64,000 nucleotides of DNA from Roseicyclus persicicus (GTDB lineage Bacteria > Pseudomonadota > Alphaproteobacteria > Rhodobacterales > Rhodobacteraceae). The stretch covers positions 124,001 to 188,000 of the forward strand of contig NZ_JAAZQQ010000003.1 in NCBI RefSeq assembly GCF_012395815.1. The letters run 5' to 3'. Both the position numbers and the translations under genes were made by a program. The number at the start of each line of letters is the position of its first letter. Position 1 is the stretch's first letter. Positions 9,923 through 18,810 of the stretch are shown here, one piece after another. Under the pieces are notes generated by a model that did not search any database, had not been told where the DNA came from, and saw only the letters and a program-made list of their open reading frames with translations.

Positions 9923-10330
9923 ATGATCCGCAAGACCCTCACCGCCGCCGTCCTCGCCTCTGCCACGGCGCTGACGGCCCTGCCCGCCGCCGCCGGTGGC
10001 TCGCTCAGCTTCACCGTGAACGCCGCGAACCCCGACGAAGCCCGCGCCATCCGCGCCGGCCTGACGCTCTACCAGATCGCCCGCGGCGTAGAGAGCGGCG
10101 CCTTCGTCAACCAGGACGGCTCCTACAACGGCGCCGCCATCCGCCAGGTCGCCGGCGGCGGCTCGGTGGGCATCATCCACCAGGAAGGCAACGGCCATGC
10201 CGCCACGCTCGACCAGCAGGGCTATGGCCAGAGCCACGGCATCTTCCAGTTCGGCAACGGCGCCAACGCGAACGTTGTCCAGACATACCACGGTCAGGCT
10301 GGCCTGACCTTCCAGTTCGGCTTCGACTGA
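9923..10330 (+). CDS. Second curlin-repeat protein
   Basis: A 135-aa secreted protein with a signal peptide (residues 1-24, ending PAAAGG). After a 45-residue non-repetitive segment, the C-terminal 80 residues carry curlin-like repeats: GSYNGAAIRQVAGGGSVGIIHQ, GNGHAATLDQQGYGQSHGIFQFGNGANANVVQTYHGQAG. The non-repeat head resembles nucleator-type (CsgB-like) organisation, but that assignment is inference. The start at 9923 is preceded by TGCAAAGGACCAC (9906-9918), the same 13 bases as in front of the first curlin gene; a TTG at 9905 is less likely. The gene is closed by a strong terminator. Confidence 0.8.
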   Translation: MIRKTLTAAVLASATALTALPAAAGGSLSFTVNAANPDEARAIRAGLTLYQIARGVESGAFVNQDGSYNGAAIRQVAGGGSVGIIHQEGNGHAATLDQQGYGQSHGIFQFGNGANANVVQTYHGQAGLTFQFGFD

Positions 10331-10351
10331 TCCCTCGGTCGCAAGCCGGAA

Positions 10352-10405
10352 CGGACGCCCGGCCAACGTCACAGGTCCCCAACCGGCCGGGCGTCCGACC
10401 TTTTT
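10352..10405 (+). terminator. Intrinsic terminator of the curlin-like cluster
   Basis: A 13-bp perfect stem (CGGACGCCCGGCC at 10352-10364 and its complement at 10385-10397) with a 20-nt loop is followed by TTTTT at 10401-10405. This is a canonical rho-independent terminator ending the three curlin-cluster genes. Confidence 0.9.
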
Positions 10406-10430
10406 CCTCCGCCTCCCTCTCCCGCACCTT

Positions 10431-10462
10431 GCCCCCCGGCCGCCCCGCCGGGGGGCCTTTTT
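10431..10462 (+). terminator. Second intrinsic terminator
   Basis: GCCCCCCGGC at 10431-10440 pairs with GCCGGGGGGC at 10447-10456, followed by TTTTT at 10458-10462. It lies between the curlin cluster and the minus-strand hemerythrin gene, and backs up the terminator 30 bp upstream. Confidence 0.8.
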
Positions 10463-10519
10463 CGTCAGGCGGTGGCGTCGTTCGCGGGCCGGCGACGAGA
10501 GGGCGCGGATGGCGCAGGG

Positions 10520-11086
10520 TCAGCCGAGGCCGCCCGGCCCGTCGCGCAGGATGACCGGGACGATCAGGTCCTCCTCGTCGGTCAGGTGGCGGTCGATCAG
10601 CCGCTCCAGATCGGCGAGGCCGGTGTGCAGCGCCCCCGCCGCCGCCTTGGGGTCGGGGCCGCCCGCCCCCTGGATCGCGGCGTTGGCCTGCGCCACGAAG
10701 CGGTCGAGGATGCCGTCGAGCGCGTGGTGGTCGGCGTCGAGCAGGTCAAACCCCCGCTCGATCCGCGGCTCGCGGTCGCGCAGGATGGGGAAATAGTGCT
10801 GGTCCTCGATCTGGTGGTGGCCGTGCAGCTGGTTCACGAACAGCCCGCCGTAGCGCGCCACCCCCTGCGCGAACCCGCGCGGGTCGCGGGCCCCGTCGAG
10901 GAACCCCTCGGTCTCGCGCGACAGGTGCCCCATGATCTGGCGGAACATCATGTGGCGCTCCAGCCAGAAGCTGACGAGGCCATGGAACTGCGGGTCGGCC
11001 GCCCAGCCCGCGCGCGGGTAGTCGGCCAGCAGGACACGCAGATGGTCGGGAAGGCCGGTGCGGCCATCGAGGGACAGATCGGTCAT
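10520..11086 (-). CDS. Hemerythrin HHE-domain protein
   Basis: A 188-aa four-helix-bundle protein with a histidine/glutamate pattern for a di-iron site: FHGLVSFWLERHMMFR, LHGHHQIEDQHYFP, LDADHHALDGILDRF and LIDRHLTDEEDLIVPVI. Family members bind O2 or sense or scavenge reactive oxygen and nitrogen species. The frame continues 12 codons upstream, but MTDLSLDGRTGLPDHL at 11086 is the better start. It stands alone, downstream of mlaA-mlaC on the same strand. Function beyond iron binding is not readable. Confidence 0.8.
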   Translation of the reverse strand: MTDLSLDGRTGLPDHLRVLLADYPRAGWAADPQFHGLVSFWLERHMMFRQIMGHLSRETEGFLDGARDPRGFAQGVARYGGLFVNQLHGHHQIEDQHYFPILRDREPRIERGFDLLDADHHALDGILDRFVAQANAAIQGAGGPDPKAAAGALHTGLADLERLIDRHLTDEEDLIVPVILRDGPGGLG

Positions 11087-11129
11087 GCTGCGCGACCTAG
11101 CCCCCGGCACTTCCCGGGGCAAGCGCCCG

Positions 11130-11753
11130 TCAGCCGAGGCTGCGGAGCGCCTGGATCGTGGCGTCGATGGAGCCGCCGTTGCGGTCGAGGATCGAGCCGA
11201 CCTCGGAGCGTTCCGAGATCACCAGCGAGATACCCTCGATCAGCATGTCGATGAACAGCGGGCGGCCGGACCTGTCCCAGACCCGGAAGCGGACCTCGAA
11301 GGGCGCCTCGCCGCGCTTGGTCACGACCGAGATCACCTCGACGTAGCGGCCGGTGTCCTGCGCGCCCTGCACGGTCACGGTGCCGCCGATGAACTCGCGG
11401 AACCGGCGGCCGTACTTGCGCGCCATGTAGCCGCGGAACGCCTCGGAAAATGCCGACAGCTGTGCCGCGCTGGCCGACCGGGCAGGCGGCCCGAGCACGG
11501 ATTGCGCGATGGTCGGCATGTCCGCGTAGCGCCCCATCAACCGGTCGAAGTCGCGGATCATCGCGCTTTCGGACTGGCCGGAGTTGATGATACGGGTGAT
11601 CTCGGTCGCCACCTGCTGCACGAGGCCGGTGGCCTCGGCGGAGGTCAGGGCGCGCGCGGGCCCGAGCAGGAGCGGCGCCGCGGCGAGCGCGGTCAGACCG
11701 GCCAGGACGGAACGGCGGGTGGGGCGGACATGGGTCGGCATGGCAGGGGTCAC
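11130..11753 (-). CDS. mlaC: Phospholipid-binding protein MlaC (Tat-exported)
   Basis: A 207-aa periplasmic protein of the MlaC/Ttg2D family that shuttles phospholipids between the outer-membrane MlaA complex and the inner-membrane MlaFEDB transporter. The N-terminus has a twin-arginine signal (RRSVLAGLTALAAAPLLLG). The family core is visible in MIRDFDRLMGRYADMPTIAQSVLG, FRGYMARKYGRRF and VRFRVWDRSGRPLFIDMLIEGISLVISERSEVGSIL. It is encoded 13 bp after mlaA on the same strand. The transporter genes mlaBDEF are not in the window. Confidence 0.9.
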   Translation of the reverse strand: MTPAMPTHVRPTRRSVLAGLTALAAAPLLLGPARALTSAEATGLVQQVATEITRIINSGQSESAMIRDFDRLMGRYADMPTIAQSVLGPPARSASAAQLSAFSEAFRGYMARKYGRRFREFIGGTVTVQGAQDTGRYVEVISVVTKRGEAPFEVRFRVWDRSGRPLFIDMLIEGISLVISERSEVGSILDRNGGSIDATIQALRSLG

Positions 11754-11766
11754 GCGAGGACAGGGA

Positions 11767-12561
11767 TCAATACGGGTCGATATAGGGATCGGCCGCCCCC
11801 CCGGCGTAGGGGTCGGCGTAGGGATCTGCCCCGATGCCGTAGCTCAGCACCGGGCCGCCCAGCTCGAAGCGGCGGTTCTGCAGGTAGATCGAGCGCAGCT
11901 GCGCGTAGCTGTCGGCGCTCTCGTAATAGATGCCGTCGATGGTGTCGCCGAGGCGGTAGCGGTCCCCGGTGCGGTCGAGCAGGCGGACGCCGGTGGCGAC
12001 GTGGCTCTCGGGCGGGCCGAGCACGTGGCGCACCGGGTTGGTGGCGATGTCGACCAGCAGCCCGACGGTGTCGCGCGTCGTCGAGGGCCCGACGACGGGC
12101 AGCATGACGAAATCGCCCTCGGGCGCGCCGTAGATGTGCAGCGTCTCGCCGAAGTCGGTTTCGCGCGCCTCGAGGCCGATCGCGGTCGCGGGGTCGAGGA
12201 TGCCGCCCAGCCCGACGGTCGAATTGACGAGGAACCGCAATGTGTTGTGCGTGGCCTCGCCAATGCGGACCTGCAGCAGGTTGTTCAGCACGTAGGACGG
12301 TTGCGACAGGTTCGAGGCGACGTTGTCGACCCCCTGCCGCACGGGTTCGGGCACGATGGCGCCGTAGCGCCGCGCACCGGGGCCGAGCACGGCACGGTCC
12401 AGCGCGACGTTGAAGCGGTGAACCTCGCGGTTCTGCTGCTCGTCGGCGTCGACGATGCTGTCGCCGGGCGGCAGCGCGGCCGGGCCGCAGGCCGCCACGA
12501 GGCCGAGACCGGCCAGCGCGAGGGCGGCGGCGATGCGGCGGAGGTTCGGGGTGCGGGGCAC
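11767..12561 (-). CDS. mlaA: Outer-membrane lipoprotein MlaA (VacJ)
   Basis: A 264-aa lipoprotein. The signal peptide ends in the lipobox LVAACGP with Cys25 as the lipidated residue. The VacJ core is clear: NREVHRFNVALDRAVLGP, VDNVASNLSQPSYVLNNLLQ, RFLVNSTVGLGGILDPATAIGL and DFGETLHIYGAPEGDFVMLPVVGPSTTRD. MlaA removes phospholipids from the outer leaflet of the outer membrane. The C-terminus is unusual: a short repetitive tail with DPYADPY and DPYIDPY. It is the first gene of an mlaA-mlaC pair. Confidence 0.9.
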   Translation of the reverse strand: MPRTPNLRRIAAALALAGLGLVAACGPAALPPGDSIVDADEQQNREVHRFNVALDRAVLGPGARRYGAIVPEPVRQGVDNVASNLSQPSYVLNNLLQVRIGEATHNTLRFLVNSTVGLGGILDPATAIGLEARETDFGETLHIYGAPEGDFVMLPVVGPSTTRDTVGLLVDIATNPVRHVLGPPESHVATGVRLLDRTGDRYRLGDTIDGIYYESADSYAQLRSIYLQNRRFELGGPVLSYGIGADPYADPYAGGAADPYIDPY

Positions 12562-12731
12562 GGGCGGCCTCCCTCGGGACTTGGACTCGGTGGCGGGCGA
12601 CTTAGCCGGGCGAAACCGGATTGAAAGGGATCGGGCGCTATCTAGCCACGGGGGGCACGGGTTTGTTAGACGGGTGCTTGCGGGGGAGAGTCAAGGGTTG
12701 CACCCGCCGCACCCGGTCTTGAGCGAGGAGA

Positions 12732-14465
12732 ATGACCCAGATGTCGCGTATGACCGGGACGGGCCCCGACGAGCTGACGCTGTTCCGGCGCCGGAACGCG
12801 TGGCTCCTGTGGTCGGTCGCGCTGTTCAGCGCGGCGGTGAACGCGCTGATGCTGACCGGGCCGCTCTACATGCTGCAGGTCTACGACCGCGTTCTGGGGT
12901 CGCGGTCCGAGGAAACGCTGGTCGCCCTGACGGTGCTGATCGCCTTCCTGTTCCTGATGATGGGCGTGCTGGATTTCGTGCGCGGCCGGGTCGCCGCCCG
13001 CTACGGCGCGCGGCTGCAGGAGGCGCTCGATTCGCGCCTGTTCCGTGCCGCGCTGGCCCGCGCCCAGCGCAGCGGCGAGCGGCAGACCGCCCTGCAGGAC
13101 CTGGCCTCGGTGCAGCGGCTGACCGGGTCGCCCGTGTTCATGGCGGTGTTCGACCTGCCCTGGACGCCGCTGTTCCTGGCCGCGATCTTCCTGTTCCACC
13201 CCTGGCTCGGCTGGCTGGCCGTGGCGGGCATGGCGGTGCTGGTCGCGATCACGCTGATGAACCAGGCCACCAGCGCCGCGCCGATCGCGCAGGCCGCCGC
13301 CGCGTCGCATGTCGCCGACCGCATGGCCGCCGAGATGCAGGGCGAGGCCGAGCTGATCCGCGCGCTGGGCATGGAGGGCAACGCCTTCACCCGCTGGCAC
13401 CGCCAGCGCAGCGCCGCGCTGGGCGAGGGGATGCGCGCCGCCGATCGCGTCGGCAGCTTCACCGCCGCGACGCGCACGGTGCGGCTGTTCCTGCAATCGG
13501 CGATCCTGGGCCTCGGCGCCTGGCTGGTGCTGCAGGGCGAGATGACCGGCGGCGCGATGATCGCGGGGTCGATCCTGCTGGGGCGCGCGCTGGCGCCGAT
13601 CGAGCTGGCGATCGGCCAGTGGAACGCCATCGCCGAGGCCGCGCAGGCGTGGCGCCGGCTGCGGGCGCTGCTGGATGCCGAGCGCGAGCCGCCGCCGCGG
13701 ATGCCGCTGCCGCGCCCGCGCGCGCGGCTCGAGGTGAACCAGCTGTCGGTGGCGCCGCCGGGCGCGCGCATCCCCACCCTGCGCGGCGTCAGCTTCCGGG
13801 TCGAGCCGGGGCAGGCGGTGGGCGTGATCGGCCCCTCGGGCTCGGGCAAGTCGACGCTGGCGCGCGCCATCACCTCGGTCTGGCTGCCGGCGGCCGGGCA
13901 GATCCGGCTCGATGGCGCCACGCTGGACCAGTACGACCCCGACGCGCTGGGCGCCCATATCGGCTACCTGCCGCAGGCGGTGACGCTGTTCGAGGGCACC
14001 ATCGCCGAGAACATCGCCCGCCTCGCCGGCGCGCCCGACACCGCCAAGGTCGTGGCGGCCGCCCGCGCGGCGGCGGCGCATGACATGATCCTCGCCCTGC
14101 CCGACGGCTACGACACCCGGGTGTCGGGGCTGGGCGCCCGGCTGTCGGGCGGGCAGATCCAGCGCATCGGGCTGGCGCGCGCGCTCTATGGCGACCCGGT
14201 CCTGCTGGTGCTGGACGAGCCGAACTCGGCGCTGGACAACGACGGGTCGATCGCGCTGAACAAGGCGATCCAGGACATCAAGGCCGATGGCCGCGCCGTG
14301 CTCATCATGGCGCACCGGCCCTCGGCGATCCGGGAATGCGACCGGCTGCTGGTGCTGTCGGGCGGCGCGCCCGCGATGTTCGGACCGACCCGCGAGGTGC
14401 TGCAGAAGACGCTGGCCAACTACGCCGACATCCGCGACGCCTCGGCACCCGGGGGCGTGTCGTGA
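12732..14465 (+). CDS. Type I secretion system permease/ATPase (PrtD/HlyB type)
   Basis: A 577-aa ABC exporter half-transporter. The N-terminal ~300 residues hold the transmembrane domain ([67 protein letters not shown]). The nucleotide-binding domain has Walker [10 protein letters not shown] (about residue 370), Q-loop [11 protein letters not shown], signature [15 protein letters not shown] and Walker [14 protein letters not shown]. There is no N-terminal C39 peptidase-like domain, placing it with PrtD/AprD exporters of repeat-in-toxin proteins. It overlaps the membrane-fusion gene by 4 bp. No substrate or TolC-like gene is adjacent. Confidence 0.92.
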   Translation: MTQMSRMTGTGPDELTLFRRRNAWLLWSVALFSAAVNALMLTGPLYMLQVYDRVLGSRSEETLVALTVLIAFLFLMMGVLDFVRGRVAARYGARLQEALDSRLFRAALARAQRSGERQTALQDLASVQRLTGSPVFMAVFDLPWTPLFLAAIFLFHPWLGWLAVAGMAVLVAITLMNQATSAAPIAQAAAASHVADRMAAEMQGEAELIRALGMEGNAFTRWHRQRSAALGEGMRAADRVGSFTAATRTVRLFLQSAILGLGAWLVLQGEMTGGAMIAGSILLGRALAPIELAIGQWNAIAEAAQAWRRLRALLDAEREPPPRMPLPRPRARLEVNQLSVAPPGARIPTLRGVSFRVEPGQAVGVIGPSGSGKSTLARAITSVWLPAAGQIRLDGATLDQYDPDALGAHIGYLPQAVTLFEGTIAENIARLAGAPDTAKVVAAARAAAAHDMILALPDGYDTRVSGLGARLSGGQIQRIGLARALYGDPVLLVLDEPNSALDNDGSIALNKAIQDIKADGRAVLIMAHRPSAIRECDRLLVLSGGAPAMFGPTREVLQKTLANYADIRDASAPGGVS

Positions 14466-15763
14466 GCGGCGCGCGCCCCTGGTCGGTCCGCGGCCCGCTG
14501 CTGATCGGGCTCTTGGCCATGCTGCTGCTGCTCGCCGGCTTCGGCGGCTGGGCGGCGCAGAGCCAGCTGTCGGGCGCCGTCATCGCCCCCGGCCGGATCG
14601 AGGTCGACCCCAACCGCCACGCAATCCAGCACCCCGAGGGCGGGGTGGTGGCCGAGCTGTTCGTCGGTGAGGGCGACAGGGTGGCGGCCGGCGCGGTCCT
14701 GCTGCGCCTCGCACCGGGCCTGCTCCTGCGCGATCTCAGCGTCGCGCGGTCGCAGCTGTTCGAGCTCAGGGCCCGCCGCGCCCGGCTGGAGGCCGAGCGC
14801 GACGGCGCCGCCGTGGTGGTCTTTCCCCCCGGGCTGATCGAGGCCGCCGCCACCGACCCCGACCTCACCGACCTCCTGGTCGGGCAGGAGAACCTGTTCA
14901 CCGCCCGCGCCGAGACGCTGACCCGCGAGGTCGAGCAGCTGACCGGCCGCGCCACCCAGATCGAGGCGCAGATCACCGCGCTGGAGGCGCAGGAGGCGGC
15001 CCTGAACGAGCAGCTGCGGCTGGTCGAGGCCGACCTTGCGCGCCAGCAGGGGCTGCTCGATCGCGGGCTGATCCAGATCGACCCGATCCTGCGGCTGCAG
15101 CGCGACACCGCGCAGCTGCGCGGCTCGCTCGGCGAGGTCGAGGCGCGCAAGGCCGAGGGCGCCGAGCGCGTGATCGAGACGCGGCTGGCGATCCTGCAGC
15201 GCGAGAGCGCCCGCCGCGAGGAGGCCATCGCCGAGCTGCGCGAGATCCGCGTCGCCGAGGAGGAGACCCGCCAGCGCGTCGCCGACCTCGAACGCCGCAT
15301 GGCCGAGCTGGAGCTGCGCGCGCCGGTGGCCGGCCGCATCATCGGGCTGCAGATCTTCGGCCCGCAGGCGGTGCTGCGTGCGGCCGACCCGGTGGCCTAC
15401 CTGGTGCCCGAGGGGCGGCCGCTGGTGATCTCGGCGCAGGTGCCCGCCACGGATGTCGACCAGGTGTTCCTCGGGCAGGACGTCACCCTGCGGTTTCCGG
15501 CCTTCGACCTGCGCAACATCCCCGATCTCGTGGGGCGGGTCAGCCAGATCTCGGCCGACACCTTCGCCGACGAGACGACGGGGGTGTCGTTCTACCGGGC
15601 CGAAATCATGCTGGACGAGGGCGAGATCGCCCGCCTCGCCCCGCGCGAGCTGCTGCCCGGGATGCCGGTGGAGACCTTCATCCGCACTCGGGACCGCACG
15701 CCGCTATCCTACCTGCTGGAGCCCTTCACCGCCTATTTCGCCCGCGCCTTCCGGGAAAGTTGA
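14462..15763 (+). CDS. Type I secretion membrane-fusion protein (HlyD/AprE family)
   Basis: A 433-aa periplasmic adaptor linking the inner-membrane ABC exporter to an outer-membrane channel. A single N-terminal membrane segment ([19 protein letters not shown]) is followed by a split lipoyl domain ([38 protein letters not shown]) around a long coiled coil rich in Glu/Arg/Gln (about residues 90-280). The C-terminus is the beta-barrel region. The start is a GTG at 14462 overlapping the upstream stop (GTGA). A GGGGCCCC/GGGGCCCC hairpin (15777-15805) without a T-run follows. Confidence 0.92.
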   Translation: MSGARPWSVRGPLLIGLLAMLLLLAGFGGWAAQSQLSGAVIAPGRIEVDPNRHAIQHPEGGVVAELFVGEGDRVAAGAVLLRLAPGLLLRDLSVARSQLFELRARRARLEAERDGAAVVVFPPGLIEAAATDPDLTDLLVGQENLFTARAETLTREVEQLTGRATQIEAQITALEAQEAALNEQLRLVEADLARQQGLLDRGLIQIDPILRLQRDTAQLRGSLGEVEARKAEGAERVIETRLAILQRESARREEAIAELREIRVAEEETRQRVADLERRMAELELRAPVAGRIIGLQIFGPQAVLRAADPVAYLVPEGRPLVISAQVPATDVDQVFLGQDVTLRFPAFDLRNIPDLVGRVSQISADTFADETTGVSFYRAEIMLDEGEIARLAPRELLPGMPVETFIRTRDRTPLSYLLEPFTAYFARAFRES

Positions 15764-15851
15764 CGCCGCGCGGGCCGGGGCCCCTTTCCCTCGGCCCGGG
15801 GCCCCGCTAGCTTCGCGCCCGACGCACACACATGGGTGGGAGGAGACCGAC

Positions 15852-16334
15852 ATGGCCGGACAGATCGACGCGCGCTTGGCAGAACTTGGGATCGTGCTGG
15901 ATGCACCGCCCCCCGCACCCGGCGCCAATTACGTGCCCTACGTCGTGGCGGGTGACCTCGTGCACGTCTCGGGGCAGGTGCCGATGACCTCGGCCGGGCT
16001 GTCCACGCTCATCAAGGGGCGGCTGGGCCAGGACATGGAGATCGAGGCCGGTGCCGCGGCGGCGCGGCTCTGCGCGATGAACCTGCTGGCGCAGGTCAAG
16101 GCGGCCTGCGGCGGCGACCTCGACCGGCTGGTGCGGGTGGTGAAGCTGACCGGCTTCGTCAATTCCACGCCCGAGTTCGGCGACCAGCCCAAGGTGGTGA
16201 ACGGCGCCTCGGATCTCTTCGTCTCGGTCCTCGGCGACAAGGGGCGGCACGCCCGTTCGGCGGTCAGCGCGGGCGCGCTTCCCTTCGGCTGCGCGGTCGA
16301 GGTCGAAGGCGTCTTCCAGATCCGCGTCGACTGA
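15852..16334 (+). CDS. RidA/YjgF family protein
   Basis: A 160-aa member of the RidA (YjgF/YER057c) family, whose founding members hydrolyse reactive enamine/imine intermediates. Visible features are YVVAGDLVHVSGQVPM near residue 35, EAGAAAARLCAMNLLAQVKAACG in the helix, and the closing segment HARSAVSAGALPFGCAVEVEGVFQIR. It belongs to the longer subgroup (about 150-160 aa), whose substrate is less certain than that of canonical RidA. AGGAG at 15841 precedes the ATG. It sits 9 bp upstream of the phosphodiesterase gene. Confidence 0.85.
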   Translation: MAGQIDARLAELGIVLDAPPPAPGANYVPYVVAGDLVHVSGQVPMTSAGLSTLIKGRLGQDMEIEAGAAAARLCAMNLLAQVKAACGGDLDRLVRVVKLTGFVNSTPEFGDQPKVVNGASDLFVSVLGDKGRHARSAVSAGALPFGCAVEVEGVFQIRVD

Positions 16335-16343
16335 GGCCCGGCC

Positions 16344-17120
16344 ATGCCCGAGCTGCCGTCCAGCTTCACCGCGCGTCCCATCGCCCACCGGGGCCTGCAT
16401 GACCGCGCCGCGGGCGTGATCGAGAACAGCCCGGCCGCGTTCCGCCGCGCGGTCGGTGCGGGCTACGGCATCGAGATGGACCTGCAGCTGAGCGCCGACG
16501 GCGTGGCGATGGTGTTCCACGACGACACGCTCGACCGGCTGACGGCCGCCAAGGGGCCCGTGCGCGCCCGCAGCGCGGCCGAGCTGGCCGACATCCGCCT
16601 GACCGGCTCCGAGGACCGCATCCCGACGCTGGCCGAGGTGCTGGCCCTGGTCGACGGCGCGGTGCCCCTGCTGATCGAGCTCAAGGACCAGTCCGGCGGG
16701 CTGGGGCAGGCCGCGCCGGACCTGGAACGCGCCGTCGCCGCCGACCTTAAGGGTTATGCCGGCGACGTGGCGGTGATGTCCTTCAACCCCGCGATGATCG
16801 GCGCGATGCGCGACCTGGCCCCCGACGTGCCGCGCGGCCTCGTGACCTGCGGCTACGTCCCGTCGCAATGGCCGATGCTGAGCCCCGAGACCTGCACGGC
16901 GCTGCGCAGCATCGGCAGTTTCGGGGCCGTGGGCGCGCGCTTCATCAGCCATGACTGGACCGACCTCGGCAGCCCGCGGGTGCGGGAGCTGAAGGCGCAG
17001 GGCGTGCCGATCCTGTGCTGGACGGTGAAAAGCCCGCAGGCCGAGGCCGAGGCGCGGCGCGTCGCCGACAGCATCACCTTCGAGGGCTACCTGCCCCCGC
17101 TCGACCCGCCGCAGGATTGA
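16344..17120 (+). CDS. Glycerophosphodiester phosphodiesterase
   Basis: A 258-aa GDPD-family TIM-barrel enzyme that hydrolyses glycerophosphodiesters to glycerol-3-phosphate and an alcohol. Catalytic motifs: AHRGLHD near residue 14, EMDLQLSADGVAMVFHDDTLDRLT near residues 45-70, and LIELKDQ near residue 110. No signal peptide is seen, so it is probably cytoplasmic, like UgpQ. It follows the RidA gene by 9 bp and is probably co-transcribed. Confidence 0.9.
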   Translation: MPELPSSFTARPIAHRGLHDRAAGVIENSPAAFRRAVGAGYGIEMDLQLSADGVAMVFHDDTLDRLTAAKGPVRARSAAELADIRLTGSEDRIPTLAEVLALVDGAVPLLIELKDQSGGLGQAAPDLERAVAADLKGYAGDVAVMSFNPAMIGAMRDLAPDVPRGLVTCGYVPSQWPMLSPETCTALRSIGSFGAVGARFISHDWTDLGSPRVRELKAQGVPILCWTVKSPQAEAEARRVADSITFEGYLPPLDPPQD

Positions 17121-17175
17121 CGGCGCCGCCCCGCGACCCATCTGTCGGGGACCGTGCAGCAGCCGGAGGCAGGTC

Positions 17176-18366
17176 GTGGACGGCACCCATCCCATCGAGA
17201 TCGAGGTCCTGACGTCGCTGGCGCAGATCGACGCTGCCGACTGGGACGCCTGCGCCTGCCCCGAGGCCGCGGACGGCGGGCGCCCGGACGATCCCTTCAC
17301 CACGCACCGCTTCCTGTCGGCGCTGGAGCGGTCGCGGTCGGTCGGGGCCGGCACCGGCTGGACGCCGCGCCACCTGGTCGCGCGGGCCGAGGGACAGGTG
17401 ATCGCCGTGGCGCCGCTCTACGCCAAGGGGCACAGCCAGGGCGAATACATCTTCGACCACAACTGGGCCCATGCCTATGAACGCGCGGGCGGGCGCTACT
17501 ACCCCAAGCTGCAGATGGCGGTGCCCTTCACGCCCGCGACCGGCCGGCGCTTCCTGACGCGGCCGGGCTGGCGCGAGCTGGGCCTGGCCGCGCTGGTGCA
17601 GGGCGCGGTGCAGCTGGCTGACGAGGGGCGGCTGAGCTCGCTCCACGTCACCTTCTGCACCCCCGAGGAGGCCGAGGCCGGGGCGCGCATGGGCCTGATG
17701 GCGCGCGCAAGCCAGCAGTTCCACTGGGAAAACGACGGTTACGCGGATTTCGACGATTTCCTCGCGGCGCTCAGTTCGCGCAAGCGCAAGACGCTGCGCA
17801 AGGAACGGGCCGAGGCGCAGGGCTTCGGCGGCGAGATCGTCGCGCTGACGGGCGATCAGATCCGGCCCGAGCACTGGGACGCGTTCTGGGCGTTCTACCA
17901 GGACACCGGGGCGCGGAAATGGGGCCAGCCCTACCTGACGCGGGCCTTCTTCGACGAGGCGCAGGCCACGATGCGCGACGACATGCTGCTGGTGCTGGCG
18001 GTGCGGGGCGGCCGCCCGGTGGCCGGCGCGCTGAACTTCATCGGCCGTGATGTGCTCTATGGCCGCTACTGGGGCTGCACGGAACATCACCCCTGCCTGC
18101 ATTTCGAGCTGTGTTACTATCAGGCCGTCGACCACGCCATCGCCCACGGCCTGTCACGCGTCGAGGCCGGGGCGCAGGGCACCCACAAGCTGGCGCGCGG
18201 CTACATGCCGGTGCAGACCCATTCGCTGCACTGGGTGCGGGACGAGGGCTTTGCGCAGGCCGTCGCCCGCTACCTCGAGGCCGAGCGCGCGGCGGTGGAC
18301 GAGGAGATCGAGGTGATGACGGGCTACGGCCCGTTCCGCAAGGCACAGGTGGAGGAACAGGAATGA
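17176..18366 (+). CDS. FemAB-like GNAT-fold protein (COG3146 family)
   Basis: A 396-aa protein of the family annotated as peptidogalycan biosynthesis/recognition proteins, a FemAB-related double-GNAT fold. Recognisable parts are [15 protein letters not shown] near the N-terminus, [59 protein letters not shown], and the C-terminal [12 protein letters not shown] and [21 protein letters not shown]. The acyl donor and acceptor are not known for this family. The start is GTG at 17176 after GGAGGCAGGTC. The stop overlaps the pterin dehydratase start by 4 bp. Confidence 0.8.
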   Translation: MDGTHPIEIEVLTSLAQIDAADWDACACPEAADGGRPDDPFTTHRFLSALERSRSVGAGTGWTPRHLVARAEGQVIAVAPLYAKGHSQGEYIFDHNWAHAYERAGGRYYPKLQMAVPFTPATGRRFLTRPGWRELGLAALVQGAVQLADEGRLSSLHVTFCTPEEAEAGARMGLMARASQQFHWENDGYADFDDFLAALSSRKRKTLRKERAEAQGFGGEIVALTGDQIRPEHWDAFWAFYQDTGARKWGQPYLTRAFFDEAQATMRDDMLLVLAVRGGRPVAGALNFIGRDVLYGRYWGCTEHHPCLHFELCYYQAVDHAIAHGLSRVEAGAQGTHKLARGYMPVQTHSLHWVRDEGFAQAVARYLEAERAAVDEEIEVMTGYGPFRKAQVEEQE

Positions 18367-18665
18367 CGACGCCGCACAAGCTGACGGGCGCGGACCGGGA
18401 CAAGGCGCTGGCCGCGCTGGCCGATCACGGCTGGGCGCCGGTCGAGGGGCGCGACGCCATCGCCAAGCGCTTCGTGTTCTCCGATTTCAACGAGGCCTTC
18501 GGCTGGATGACGCGGGTGGCGCTGGTGGCCGAGCACATGAACCACCACCCCGAGTGGTTCAACGTCTACAAGACCGTGGAGGTGACGCTGGCGACCCATG
18601 ACGTCGGCGGGCTGAGCAACCTCGACGTGGCGCTGGCGTCCAAGATGGACCGGCTGGCGGGGTAA
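18363..18665 (+). CDS. phhB: 4a-hydroxytetrahydrobiopterin dehydratase
   Basis: A 100-aa pterin-4a-carbinolamine dehydratase (PCD/DCoH family). The catalytic histidines lie in the signature [24 protein letters not shown], preceded by [19 protein letters not shown]. It regenerates quinonoid dihydropterin for aromatic amino-acid hydroxylases; in bacteria without such hydroxylases it may serve molybdopterin metabolism. Start and stop (ATGA) are coupled with the upstream FemAB-like gene. Confidence 0.92.
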   Translation: MTTPHKLTGADRDKALAALADHGWAPVEGRDAIAKRFVFSDFNEAFGWMTRVALVAEHMNHHPEWFNVYKTVEVTLATHDVGGLSNLDVALASKMDRLAG

Positions 18666-18670
18666 GGGCG

Positions 18671-18712
18671 CGGAAAACTGCAGTTTTCCGTGCGGCGAAA
18701 CTGCAGTTTCGC
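18671..18712. repeat. Pair of perfect palindromes (second copy of the element)
   Basis: Two perfect palindromes follow the pterin dehydratase stop: 20 bp at 18671-18690 (core GGAAAACTGCAGTTTTCC) and 18 bp at 18695-18712 (core GAAACTGCAGTTTC), 4 bp apart. The design (GC flank, A-run, 6-bp restriction-site-like core CTGCAG, T-run) matches the dnaN-recF array, where the cores are CCCGGG and CTCGAG. The conserved arms with compensating core changes suggest one family. Confidence 0.8.
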
Positions 18713-18776
18713 GCGGGCCCCGTTGCGGGGGCCGGTCCCTCTTGCGGGCTTGATCGCGGGGCATGTCCATGGTCGG

Positions 18777-18801
18777 TTGAGATCACAGATTGTGATTTCA
18801 A
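18777..18801 (+). repeat. 25-bp duplicate of an internal segment of the ORF6N gene
   Basis: Bases 18777-18801 match 18991-19015, inside the downstream ORF6N gene, at 22 of 25 positions. The internal copy encodes LRSQIVIPS; the upstream copy, read in its own frame, encodes LRSQIVIS followed by KLDDDRHG. The upstream copy contains the inverted repeat ATCACA-N3-TGTGAT. It may be a remnant of a related gene, a recombination junction or an operator. Confidence 0.7.
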
Positions 18802-18810
18802 AGCTTGACG

